11,272 bases of DNA from positions 1 to 11,272 of the forward strand of contig CAKOHL010000031.1 in assembly GCA_934085635.1 (NCBI GenBank), read 5' to 3'. Source of the DNA: an uncultured Bacilli bacterium. GTDB taxonomy: Bacteria > Bacillota_I > Bacilli_A > RF39 > UBA660. Below are positions 1 through 6,683 of the stretch, one piece after another; within the stretch, counting starts at the first letter, position 1; every line of letters starts with the position of its first letter. The position numbers were made by a program, and so were the translations under genes. Below the pieces are notes generated by a model. The model was given only the letters and a program-made list of their open reading frames with translations. It was not told where the DNA came from and made no database searches.

Positions 1-10
1 TCAAAATTGA

Positions 11-208
11 CTATTTCATTCCATATTTTTCTTTGAATTTTTGAACATTACCAGTTCTAGCAGTCATATGCTTTCCTGTATAAAATGAATGACATTTATT
101 ACAAGTTTCAAGTTGAATTTCACTTTTAGTACTTAATGTAGTAAATTCATTTCCACAAGCACATTTAACTTTACATTCTTTTAGTTCTGGATGAATACCT
201 TTTTTCAT
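11..208 (-). CDS. rpmE: 50S ribosomal protein L31, zinc-binding type
   Basis: The 65-residue product is a component of the large ribosomal subunit and contributes to the bridge between the subunits. It begins MKKGIHPELK and carries four cysteines at 16, 18, 36 and 39, the CxC...CxxC arrangement of the zinc-containing L31 form; the zinc-free paralogue (RpmE2/YtiA) lacks these. FYTGKH and the KYG ending are also typical, and the length is normal for the family. The ATG is preceded by AAAGGAG (217-223) at 8-nt spacing. The gene follows spoVT on the same strand but has its own promoter and a hairpin-bearing leader. The TAG stop lies 10 nt from the window edge, so any terminator is out of view. 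In Bacillus the zinc form is used when zinc is sufficient; no Zur box was recognised here. Identification is very secure. Confidence 0.97.
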   Translation of the reverse strand: MKKGIHPELKECKVKCACGNEFTTLSTKSEIQLETCNKCHSFYTGKHMTARTGNVQKFKEKYGMK

Positions 209-227
209 TTAACATTCTCCTTTCGCC

Positions 228-245
228 ATAACTTCAAAAAGTTAT
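228..245 (-). promoter_or_regulatory. Hairpin in rpmE 5' leader, candidate L31 autoregulatory leader
   Basis: A perfect 7-bp inverted repeat (ATAACTT, 4-nt loop, AAGTTAT) lies just upstream of the rpmE Shine-Dalgarno. It is flanked by two similar purine blocks: AGCGAAAAGG at 251-260, at the predicted transcript start, and GGCGAAAGGAG at 217-227, which contains the ribosome binding site. Leader structures that bind L31 and repress translation are known in several bacterial groups. Membership of such a family is inferred; the hairpin and the duplicated block are directly visible. There is no T tract after the hairpin, so an intrinsic terminator is unlikely. Confidence 0.5.
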
Positions 246-265
246 AGAAACCTTTTCGCTTAAGT

Positions 266-294
266 AATATATCATAAACCAAAAGATATTTCAA
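266..294 (-). promoter_or_regulatory. rpmE promoter (-35 TTGAAA, 17-bp spacer, extended -10 TGATATATT)
   Basis: Reading the minus strand, TTGAAA (289-294) is separated by 17 bp from TATATT (266-271), which is preceded by TGA to give an extended -10. The expected start is near 258-260, giving a leader of about 50 nt before the rpmE ATG. It is the only promoter in the window with a good -35 box. It lies in the 122-nt gap after spoVT, where no convincing intrinsic terminator is visible, so some spoVT read-through into rpmE is possible. Confidence 0.7.
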
Positions 295-330
295 GGTTTT
301 TTAGTATATTTGTTGATATTTTAAAAGTTA

Positions 331-831
331 TTAACATAAATTCATAGTCAAAAGTATATTTAATATATGTGCTAGTAACTTATCCTGATCAGTAATTGCA
401 CTATCACTAATAAGTATAATACTGCCGATCGAATCAGCGTCAACAATTATTGGGCTCACTAAATATTTTTTTTCTATACTAAGAGTATCAAATTTTAAAA
501 AATACCCTTCTTCTTGTTTTCTTTCATCAATTAAACTTATGATTTTACTATCAATTTTATTTCCAATATATGCTAAAACACTACTTGAAATAACTTTTTC
601 CTTATCAGTAATTATAATATCTGAACTTGTTAATTTCTTAAAATTATTAATATAAATATCTGCATTTTCCTTCATAGACAAAAGTTTTTCATACTTTTTT
701 AAAACAATCGAATTATCTTGAATAAAAATCTGAACATCTTCACCATTTCTTATATTAAGATTTTTTCTAATCTCTTTTGGAATAACTATTCTACCAAGTT
801 CGTCTATTTTTCTAACTATACCAGTATTCAT
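331..831 (-). CDS. spoVT: SpoVT-like AbrB-family transcriptional regulator
   Basis: The 166-residue protein resembles B. subtilis SpoVT (178 residues), the sigma-G-dependent regulator that modulates forespore genes late in sporulation. Residues 1-48 form a swapped-hairpin AbrB/SpoVT DNA-binding domain, with the signature TGIVRKIDELGRIVIPKEIR and then LNIRNGEDVQIF. Residues from about 55 to 166 fit the GAF-like C-terminal domain of SpoVT; plain AbrB proteins are much shorter. The ATG has AGAGGTG (836-842) 4 nt upstream. In B. subtilis spoVT directly follows mfd; here ppa lies between them in the opposite direction, which supports orthology by position. Its visible promoter is an extended -10 of vegetative type, and I could not find a sigma-G signature. 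An A8 tract (466-473) sits in the C-terminal domain coding region. A general AbrB-like regulator with a changed role is the alternative. Confidence 0.88.
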   Translation of the reverse strand: MNTGIVRKIDELGRIVIPKEIRKNLNIRNGEDVQIFIQDNSIVLKKYEKLLSMKENADIYINNFKKLTSSDIIITDKEKVISSSVLAYIGNKIDSKIISLIDERKQEEGYFLKFDTLSIEKKYLVSPIIVDADSIGSIILISDSAITDQDKLLAHILNILLTMNLC

Positions 832-869
832 ATAACACCTCTAATCTTATTTTAAATAAAAATAAAAGA

Positions 870-878
870 ATTATACCA
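870..878 (-). promoter_or_regulatory. spoVT promoter, extended -10 TGGTATAAT
   Basis: TATAAT on the minus strand (870-875) is preceded by TGG (876-878), a consensus extended -10. No TTGACA-like element occurs 16-18 bp upstream. The start is expected near 863, giving a leader of about 30 nt. The element and the following T-rich stretch closely match the dnaX promoter (TGGTATAATT in both). The upstream half overlaps the ppa promoter region. Confidence 0.65.
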
Positions 879-894
879 GATTAAATAAAAAATA

Positions 895-903
895 TGTTAT
901 AAT
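895..903 (+). promoter_or_regulatory. ppa promoter, extended -10 TGTTATAAT
   Basis: TATAAT (898-903) is preceded by TG at 895-896, a consensus extended -10. The -35 region (about 874-881) has no TTGACA match and overlaps the region used by the divergent spoVT promoter. Transcription should start around 909-911, so the leader is only about a dozen bases and consists almost entirely of the ribosome binding site AGGTGAT (910-916). Confidence 0.65.
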
Positions 904-921
904 TTATATAGGTGATATAAA

Positions 922-1413
922 GTGAATAATATAGTAGAAGCAACAATTGAAATTCCTATGGGAACTAAAAATAAATTTGAAATTAATAAAGAAACAGGTA
1001 AAATGAAATTGGACAGAGTTTTATATAGTGCTCTTACATACCCGGGCGAATATGGTTTTATTGAAAACACTATTGCCGATGACAAAGATCCACTAGATAT
1101 ACTAGTAATCAGTACTTATCCAACTTTTCCGGGCTGCACAGTAGATGCTAGAGTTCTAGGATATCTAACAGTAGTAGATAATGGTTACCACGACGAAAAA
1201 ATAATAGCAGTCGTAGATAAAGACCCTAGATTTGATAACATTACAAAATTAGAAGACTTAACTGAACATCAAAAAGCTGAAATAAAAGACTTTTTTCAAA
1301 ACTACAAAACATTACAAAACATAAAGGTAGAAACAAAAGATTTTCACGGCGTTAACGAAGCAATTAAACTAATAGAAACTTGTAAAAACAATTATAAAAA
1401 AGAAAGTAGATAG
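922..1413 (+). CDS. ppa: Inorganic pyrophosphatase, family I (soluble)
   Basis: This 163-residue enzyme hydrolyses pyrophosphate to two phosphates in the cytoplasm, pulling DNA, RNA and aminoacyl-tRNA synthesis forward. The family I active site is complete. K18 and E20 lie in KFEIN, followed by R32, Y40 and Y44 in YPGEYGF, the metal-binding aspartates 54, 56 and 59 in DKDPLDI, then D86, D91 and K93, and the Y128-K129 pair in NYKTLQ. Translation starts at GTG, set by AGGTGAT (910-916) 5 nt upstream. B. subtilis uses the unrelated family II enzyme (PpaC), so family I here is a lineage marker. ppa sits alone on the plus strand between mfd and spoVT, which are neighbours in B. subtilis. Its TAG stop lies inside the terminator hairpin shared with mfd. 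Confidence 0.96.
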   Translation: MNNIVEATIEIPMGTKNKFEINKETGKMKLDRVLYSALTYPGEYGFIENTIADDKDPLDILVISTYPTFPGCTVDARVLGYLTVVDNGYHDEKIIAVVDKDPRFDNITKLEDLTEHQKAEIKDFFQNYKTLQNIKVETKDFHGVNEAIKLIETCKNNYKKESR

Positions 1414-1444
1414 CTAAGAATTAACTAAACTATCTACTTTTTTT
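1399..1444. terminator. Bidirectional intrinsic terminator between ppa and mfd
   Basis: A perfect 11-bp inverted repeat (AAAGTAGATAG at 1403-1413, CTATCTACTTT at 1430-1440) encloses a 16-nt loop. A T7 tract (1438-1444) follows on the plus strand, and a T-rich run (TTTCTTTTTT) follows on the minus strand. It should therefore end both the ppa transcript and the long dnaX-to-mfd transcript. Both stop codons are inside the arms: ppa TAG at 1411-1413 and mfd TAG at 1434-1436 on the minus strand. Confidence 0.88.
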
Positions 1445-4400
1445 CTTGATTAATATAAAGAAGTAAATCTAATATATAATTGATATAATGCTTATCACTA
1501 TTAATTTTATTAAGCGAAATAATAATTGCATTACCATTATATGAAAAATTAAATCTAGTTGTAATATGAGTAGAAGTAATAAATAATTTTTCAATATTAA
1601 TATTTTTATAAACCGATTCATCTAGCTTAATAGAAAATTTATTTCTGTCATTAATTAAAACTTTAATATTAAGCTTATCTATAAGTTTTTCAGATAATTC
1701 TTGTTTCATGTAAATTTCTAAATCACTAGTAACTATACCAAACCTATCCTTAATATTTTCATACACTTCTTTAAAATCATCTATACTATTAATATCCGCG
1801 ATTAATTTATGTATCTCAATAATCACTGCATCTTCATCAGAATAGTTTGTTGTAATATGAGTAGTTACATCGTCGATATTAGTCTCCTTTTCTTCTTCCT
1901 CACTTACTCCATTTAACTCTTCATTAACTAAGGCTAAATACATATCAACTCCAACAGAATCTATAAATCCGGCTTGTTCACTACCAAGCAAATCTCCCGC
2001 ACCACGAATACTAAGATCTCTCATAGCTATTTTATATCCACTACCAAGTTCAGTAAATTCCTTTATAGATTCAAGTCTCTTTTGAGCAGTATCTCCAAGT
2101 ATTTTTTCTTTGTTATACGTCAAATAAGCATAAGCTTGTCTATCACCTCTACCGACTCTACCTCTAATTTGATAAAGTTGAGAAAGTCCAAATCTATCTG
2201 AATCCAGCACAATAATCGTATTAGCATTAGGAATATCAATTCCATTTTCAATAATAGTAGTACTAATCAAAACATCAAATTTACCTAAAGTAAAATCAAG
2301 CATAATATCTTGCATATCTTCTTTATTCATTTTACCGTGAGCATACCTTATAGAAACTTCAGGAATAAGTTTTGCATAACTCTGAACAACACTTTCCATA
2401 TCTTCAACTTTATTATAAAGTATAAATACTTGCCCACCTCTTGCTTTTTCTTTCAAAACAACATTTCTTAGGATATAAGGATCATAATTTATAACATATG
2501 TTTGAACAGGATATTTATTTTTAGGCGGTGTTTCTATCAAACTAAGATCCCTCACTCCAATCAAACTCATTTGCAAGCTTCTAGGAATAGGTGTAGCAGA
2601 AACAGATAAAACGTGCACATTAGACTTAATTTCCTTAATTCTTTCTTTATGCATAACACCAAAACGTTGCTCCTCATCAATAACCAGTAATCCTAAATCT
2701 TTAAATTCCACATCAGAACTTAATAACCTATGAGTTCCAAAAATAACATCAATCTTTCCTTCCTTAAGATCTTCTAATATCTTTTTAGTTTCCTTAGAAG
2801 TGGTATATCTGTTCAAAAGTGCGATATTAACCGCGTGATTCTTAAATCTAGAAGTACACGACATAAATTGCTGATAACTCAATAATGTAGTTGGACATAA
2901 ATACATAACCTGTTTACTATTCATAACAGTTTTAAATATTGCCCTAAAAATAACCTCAGTCTTACCATAACCAACATCCCCACATAAAAGTCTATCCATT
3001 GGTTTAGAATTTTCTAAATCCTTTTTGATTTCATATGAAGTCTTTAGTTGATCAGCAGTTTCATCATAAATAAACTCATTTTCAAATACTATTTGTTCAG
3101 GAGTATCTTCTTCAAAAGGTTTGACTGAACATAAATTTCTATTCTTATAAATCTTAATTAACTCACTACTAATATCCTTAATTTTCTTCTTAATTTTAAT
3201 TTTAGTTTTTTCCCATTCCACACTATTTAGCTTATGAATTACAGGTTTTGCCCCATCCTTAGAAGAATACTTATAAAGCTTATCAACTTTATCGACAGGT
3301 AAATATAACTTATCATCGCCTTTATACTTAATAAGAATATAATCTTTTAATAAACCATTTTTCTCAATAGTAGTAATACCCATATAAACTCCTATACCAC
3401 TATCCCTATGAACTACATAATCCCCCACTTCTAGCTTATCTATAGAGTTAATCTTTTTCCCCATTTTATAACCTGTATTATATTTAAGTTTATTAAATGA
3501 AGTAAATAAATCATTTTTTGAAAAGTATGATATTCCATTATACACAAACCCGTTCATCAAATCTTTTTTAATTATTTTATCTTCAGTTAAATTTAGTCTT
3601 TTAATAAATTCATTATCATTACTTACTAAATAAGAATTAACCAAGTTAACATCATTTTTGAATCTATCAAAATCATTATTATAATTTACTATCGAAGTTG
3701 CTTTAAGAAAATAATCACTATCTGGTTCATTAGTGCTTGTATTTGCATAAATAGTAAATTTAGAATTAATATCATCTAAATTAAATAATTCATTTTTCTC
3801 TCCATAATATTTTATCTGTTCCAAAATAGTTCTATGAACATTCTTAATAACATTAATATCTTGATAAACTAAAATATAATCATCTAAATAACTTAAAATA
3901 TTTTCCTTAGCATCACTATATTCATCGATAGCAGGTTTAATTATTATTTCCTCAATATTTCTATCCGAAAGTTGTGTATTTTCATTAAATTCCTTAATAT
4001 CTTCAATTTCATCATCAAAAAACTCTATACGAATTGGGTGTTCTTCAAAAACAGGAAAAACATCAATAACGAATCCCCTAACACTAAATTCTCCAGTATT
4101 GGTAACCATTGATTCCCTCTTATACCCAATTACAGAAAGTTTATTAATAAAATCATCTCTATCTATACTTTGATTAATCTTTAATTTTATATTTTTCTTC
4201 TCAAAGCAAGTTCTAGATGGCATCTTTTTCAAAAAACTATTAGTGTGACATATAACAATTTTATTTTTGTCAGAATCTAAACTTTCTAAAAATTTGAGTC
4301 TCATAAACATTAACTCAGGAGAAGACGCAATTGCCTTTTTAGTTAAAAAATCATCATCTGGAAAAATATATACATTATCTTTCAAATAAAAATTAAGTCT

Positions 4401-4562
4401 AGCATAAAGATTATTAGCCTCAGTTAAAGAAGGTGTTACCAAAATTAAATCCTTATTACACGAAAAAAACATATACATTAATAATTGAGTGTATATTTCA
4501 TTATCGGTAACAGATATTTTTAAATTATCTTTAAATTGTAAATCAAAAAGATTGTCAATCAT
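1434..4562 (-). CDS. mfd: Transcription-repair coupling factor Mfd
   Basis: Mfd is a DNA translocase that pushes RNA polymerase off lesions and recruits UvrA. The 1042-residue protein is shorter than B. subtilis Mfd (about 1177), mainly in the N-terminal UvrB-like half. Domains in order: a UvrB-homology module (about 1-260, with RGFVIDVFPV and PIRIEFF); the RNA polymerase interaction domain (about 375-450, beginning VGDYVVHRDSGIGVY and containing LYLPVDK); a RecG-like motor with Walker A GDVGYGKTE near 530, DEEQ near 630 and motif VI GRVGRGDRQ near 804; the RGAGDLLGSEQAGF segment near 857; and the C-terminal regulatory domain to 1042. The ATG has AGGTGAT starting in the pth stop codon region, only 6 nt after pth, so translation is likely coupled. 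It is the last gene of the long unit and ends in the shared terminator. Confidence 0.97.
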   Translation of the reverse strand: MIDNLFDLQFKDNLKISVTDNEIYTQLLMYMFFSCNKDLILVTPSLTEANNLYARLNFYLKDNVYIFPDDDFLTKKAIASSPELMFMRLKFLESLDSDKNKIVICHTNSFLKKMPSRTCFEKKNIKLKINQSIDRDDFINKLSVIGYKRESMVTNTGEFSVRGFVIDVFPVFEEHPIRIEFFDDEIEDIKEFNENTQLSDRNIEEIIIKPAIDEYSDAKENILSYLDDYILVYQDINVIKNVHRTILEQIKYYGEKNELFNLDDINSKFTIYANTSTNEPDSDYFLKATSIVNYNNDFDRFKNDVNLVNSYLVSNDNEFIKRLNLTEDKIIKKDLMNGFVYNGISYFSKNDLFTSFNKLKYNTGYKMGKKINSIDKLEVGDYVVHRDSGIGVYMGITTIEKNGLLKDYILIKYKGDDKLYLPVDKVDKLYKYSSKDGAKPVIHKLNSVEWEKTKIKIKKKIKDISSELIKIYKNRNLCSVKPFEEDTPEQIVFENEFIYDETADQLKTSYEIKKDLENSKPMDRLLCGDVGYGKTEVIFRAIFKTVMNSKQVMYLCPTTLLSYQQFMSCTSRFKNHAVNIALLNRYTTSKETKKILEDLKEGKIDVIFGTHRLLSSDVEFKDLGLLVIDEEQRFGVMHKERIKEIKSNVHVLSVSATPIPRSLQMSLIGVRDLSLIETPPKNKYPVQTYVINYDPYILRNVVLKEKARGGQVFILYNKVEDMESVVQSYAKLIPEVSIRYAHGKMNKEDMQDIMLDFTLGKFDVLISTTIIENGIDIPNANTIIVLDSDRFGLSQLYQIRGRVGRGDRQAYAYLTYNKEKILGDTAQKRLESIKEFTELGSGYKIAMRDLSIRGAGDLLGSEQAGFIDSVGVDMYLALVNEELNGVSEEEEKETNIDDVTTHITTNYSDEDAVIIEIHKLIADINSIDDFKEVYENIKDRFGIVTSDLEIYMKQELSEKLIDKLNIKVLINDRNKFSIKLDESVYKNINIEKLFITSTHITTRFNFSYNGNAIIISLNKINSDKHYINYILDLLLYINQEKK

Positions 4563-4568
4563 AAATAA

Positions 4569-5108
4569 TCACCTATTATATTTATTCATAATCATATCAA
4601 AACTTAAAATATCCAAATCATCTATAACTTCATTAATAGTATCTAAAACTTTTTTTAATTTATTCATTTCTTCACTAGAAAACTTTCCAAGAACATAATC
4701 CACAACATCATAAGAAGGCTTTGAAATACCTATACGAATTCTTTTAAATTTTTCTGTTCCAATGTGTTTTACAATACTCTTTATTCCATTATGTCCACCA
4801 GAAGAACCACTAGTTTTAATTTTAAAAGTTCCAATTTCAAAATCCATATCATCATAAATTACTAATAAATCCGTTACATCTACTTTATAATAATCGAGCA
4901 CTTTTCTAACAGCAAGCCCACTATCATTCATAAAAGTTAAAGGTTTAATAAATAAATACTTATCAATTGCAGTATTTTTTATACTATACATATAATTATC
5001 TTTAACTTTAAAATCAGATATATAATTATCTAGTACCATAAAGCCTGCATTATGTCTAGTGTTTTCATATTCTTTTCCTGGATTACCTAAACCAACTATT
5101 ACTTTCAT
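4569..5108 (-). CDS. pth: Peptidyl-tRNA hydrolase
   Basis: This 179-residue enzyme cleaves the ester bond of peptidyl-tRNAs released from stalled ribosomes, recycling the tRNA; the B. subtilis orthologue is SpoVC. The N-terminus VGLGNPGKEYENTRHNAG contains N9 and catalytic H19. Other family hallmarks are KPLTFMNDSG (N61), YDDMDFEIG around D86-D89, GSSGGHNG with its conserved Asn, and RIRIGISKP. Length is normal. The start overlaps the rsmI stop as ATGA (5105-5108), and GAGGAG (5117-5122) lies 8 nt upstream inside rsmI, so the two are translationally coupled. In B. subtilis pth is followed by fin and then mfd; fin is absent here. Confidence 0.97.
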   Translation of the reverse strand: MKVIVGLGNPGKEYENTRHNAGFMVLDNYISDFKVKDNYMYSIKNTAIDKYLFIKPLTFMNDSGLAVRKVLDYYKVDVTDLLVIYDDMDFEIGTFKIKTSGSSGGHNGIKSIVKHIGTEKFKRIRIGISKPSYDVVDYVLGKFSSEEMNKLKKVLDTINEVIDDLDILSFDMIMNKYNR

Positions 5109-5944
5109 TTCTTATTCTCCTCATACATCGAATATAAAATATTCTTACTAACATTGTTTTTCTTAGAAACATATTTTATAGCATCCTTACTAGTCATACC
5201 AAGTTGAGTTAATTCCAAAACATCTTTAAAAAGTTCATCGTAATTCATCTCGTCAGTATTTTTTTCAATAACAATTACAATTTCTCCTTTAACATTTTCG
5301 TACTGTTGAATTGCTTCCAAGACAGTCCCCCTAAATACCTCTTCATAGACCTTAGTTATTTCCCGGGAAATACTTATTTGTCTATTTCCCAAGATTTTAT
5401 AGATTTTTTGTAAAGTTTTATAAAGTCTATGAGGTGCTTCATATAAAATAATTGTAAAGTTTATACTCTTTAACTTTTCTAATTCAGCATTAGAAGCACT
5501 TTCCTTTGAATCTAAAAACCCATAAAAAAGAAACTTATCTTGATCTAAATTAGACATATTAAGTGCTGGTAAAAATGCACAAGCTCCCGGAAGAGCTATA
5601 ACATTATATCCTTCTTTTATAATATTTTGTACTAATAACGAACCAGGATCGCTAATTAAAGGTGTCCCTCTATCAGTAACTACAGCAATATTCTTTTTAT
5701 TTTTAAGTAACTCAAGTGCAGTAACACTAGCTTTAGCCTCAGAGAACTTTTGACATTGAAACACTTTGTTACTAATATCAAAGTTTTTTAAAAGATTATT
5801 AGTTACACGGGTATCTTCGGCAAATATAGCATCAACACTTTTTAAGACATCGACAGCACGAAAAGTCATATCTTTTAAATTACCAATAGGTGTTGGAACT
5901 ATAAAACAATTACTATATTCTTTATCATAACTATGTTGAATCAT
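5105..5944 (-). CDS. rsmI: 16S rRNA (cytidine(1402)-2'-O)-methyltransferase RsmI
   Basis: RsmI uses S-adenosylmethionine to 2'-O-methylate C1402 in the decoding centre of 16S rRNA. I use the ATG at 5944 (279 residues) because AAAGGA lies 9 nt upstream; a TTG at 5962 would add six residues but has no well-placed ribosome binding site. Family motifs present are VPTPIGNLKDMTFRA (16-30), AEDTRVTNNLL (42-52), ISDPG (97-101), ALPGACA, YGFLDSK, YEAPHRL, REITKVYEEVFRG and KGEIVIVIE. Two usually conserved patches differ: the His-rich HEHN(E) patch after the EDTR motif reads QCQKFSE, and SDAGTP reads TDRGTP (90-95). The fold and the tetrapyrrole-methylase-like family are not in doubt, but activity at C1402 is inferred. 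The gene starts 4 nt after the upstream methyltransferase gene, in a B. subtilis-like order (yabB, yazA, rsmI). Confidence 0.92.
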   Translation of the reverse strand: MIQHSYDKEYSNCFIVPTPIGNLKDMTFRAVDVLKSVDAIFAEDTRVTNNLLKNFDISNKVFQCQKFSEAKASVTALELLKNKKNIAVVTDRGTPLISDPGSLLVQNIIKEGYNVIALPGACAFLPALNMSNLDQDKFLFYGFLDSKESASNAELEKLKSINFTIILYEAPHRLYKTLQKIYKILGNRQISISREITKVYEEVFRGTVLEAIQQYENVKGEIVIVIEKNTDEMNYDELFKDVLELTQLGMTSKDAIKYVSKKNNVSKNILYSMYEENKK

Positions 5945-5948
5945 AATT

Positions 5949-6683
5949 TCACATCCTTTCAAACATTTTTAAAACCTCAGAAGTATAACTTCCATCATCA
6001 TTATGACAATATAAAGGTGGAAGTACTTTCACACCTATTTTACCATTTTTTTTGGCGTCTATCAAAACTAAATTAGATTCTTTACCTTCTTTAGGATAAA
6101 TAAACCTTATTCTTTTAGGTTGCAAATTATTATTAGTCATAAGTGTTAAAATTTCAGATAACCTATCAGTCCTATGTACCATAACAACACTTCCATTATT
6201 CTTAAGTAATTTTCTACTAACAGCAAATATATCATTTAAAGTTAACATTACTTCGTGTCTTGCTACAGTCTTAATATAATTATCGTTAAGATTGCTGCTT
6301 TCGTTTACTTTAAAATATGGGGGATTACAAGTAATCAAATCAAAAGTATCAGTTTCAAATAAATCAGGTAATTTCTTTACATCTTCATTTAAAATAGATA
6401 TTCTTTCTTCTAAACCATTTATTTTCACTGACTCAGTCGCTAAAGCATAAATTTCCTTTTGAACTTCAACGCCTATAATTTCAGAATCAGTTAAAGTACT
6501 TAAAATTAATGGTATAGGTGCATTCCCAGTACAAAAATCAATTATTTTCATTTCCTTTTTTAAAATACAAAATCTTGGAATTAATATAGATTCCAAGCTA
6601 AAATTAAAATATTCATTATTCTGTACAATTTTTAAATTATCATATCCTACCAAATCATTTATTACATTTTTTTTCACATTCAT
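5949..6683 (-). CDS. TrmN6/YabB-like SAM-dependent adenine-N6 methyltransferase
   Basis: The product resembles B. subtilis YabB and E. coli TrmN6 (YfiC), which N6-methylates A37 of tRNA-Val. It has a Rossmann methyltransferase fold with motif I IIDFCTGNAPIPLIL (47-61), an acidic residue after beta-2 (E73) and the amino-methyltransferase motif NPPYF (120-124). The lead-in IVQNNEYFNFSLES matches the family. The start is uncertain: ATG at 6681-6683 (244 residues) or the adjacent GTG at 6684-6686, neither with a strong ribosome binding site. Either start overlaps the end of ricT by about 30 nt, so translation probably depends on ribosomes finishing ricT. Two A8 tracts lie in or near the gene (6667-6674, 6046-6053). 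The gene order next to ricT and rsmI is that of yabB. The exact tRNA substrate is inferred. Confidence 0.88.
   Translation of the reverse strand: MNVKKNVINDLVGYDNLKIVQNNEYFNFSLESILIPRFCILKKEMKIIDFCTGNAPIPLILSTLTDSEIIGVEVQKEIYALATESVKINGLEERISILNEDVKKLPDLFETDTFDLITCNPPYFKVNESSNLNDNYIKTVARHEVMLTLNDIFAVSRKLLKNNGSVVMVHRTDRLSEILTLMTNNNLQPKRIRFIYPKEGKESNLVLIDAKKNGKIGVKVLPPLYCHNDDGSYTSEVLKMFERM
5954..5959 (-). promoter_or_regulatory. Ribosome binding site that sets the rsmI start
   Basis: AAAGGA lies in the last codons of the upstream methyltransferase gene, 9 nt before the ATG at 5944. It overlaps the region that a TTG start at 5962 would translate, which argues that the ATG is the real start. Confidence 0.7.

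Noticed and set aside
277..300. AAACC...GGTTT repeat after spoVT as an intrinsic terminator.
   Set aside because: Only 5 bp pair around a 14-nt loop, there is no T tract after it, and the stretch contains the rpmE -35 box.
466..473. A8 tract in spoVT as a programmed frameshift site.
   Set aside because: A shift in either direction only truncates the C-terminal domain at a place with no known functional precedent; A8 tracts recur by composition here.
832..921. A sigma-G promoter for spoVT, expected from the B. subtilis gene.
   Set aside because: No TGAATA and CATxxTA pair with suitable spacing is visible; the clear signal is an extended -10 of vegetative type.
897..1085. Open reading frame of 62 codons on the minus strand with a hydrophobic product.
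   Set aside because: It lies opposite ppa, whose complete active site shows which strand is coding; the hydrophobic residues are complements of the ppa codons.
5945..5962. TTG start at 5962 giving a longer RsmI.
   Set aside because: It has no well-placed ribosome binding site, whereas the ATG at 5944 has AAAGGA at 9 nt and gives the expected N-terminus.
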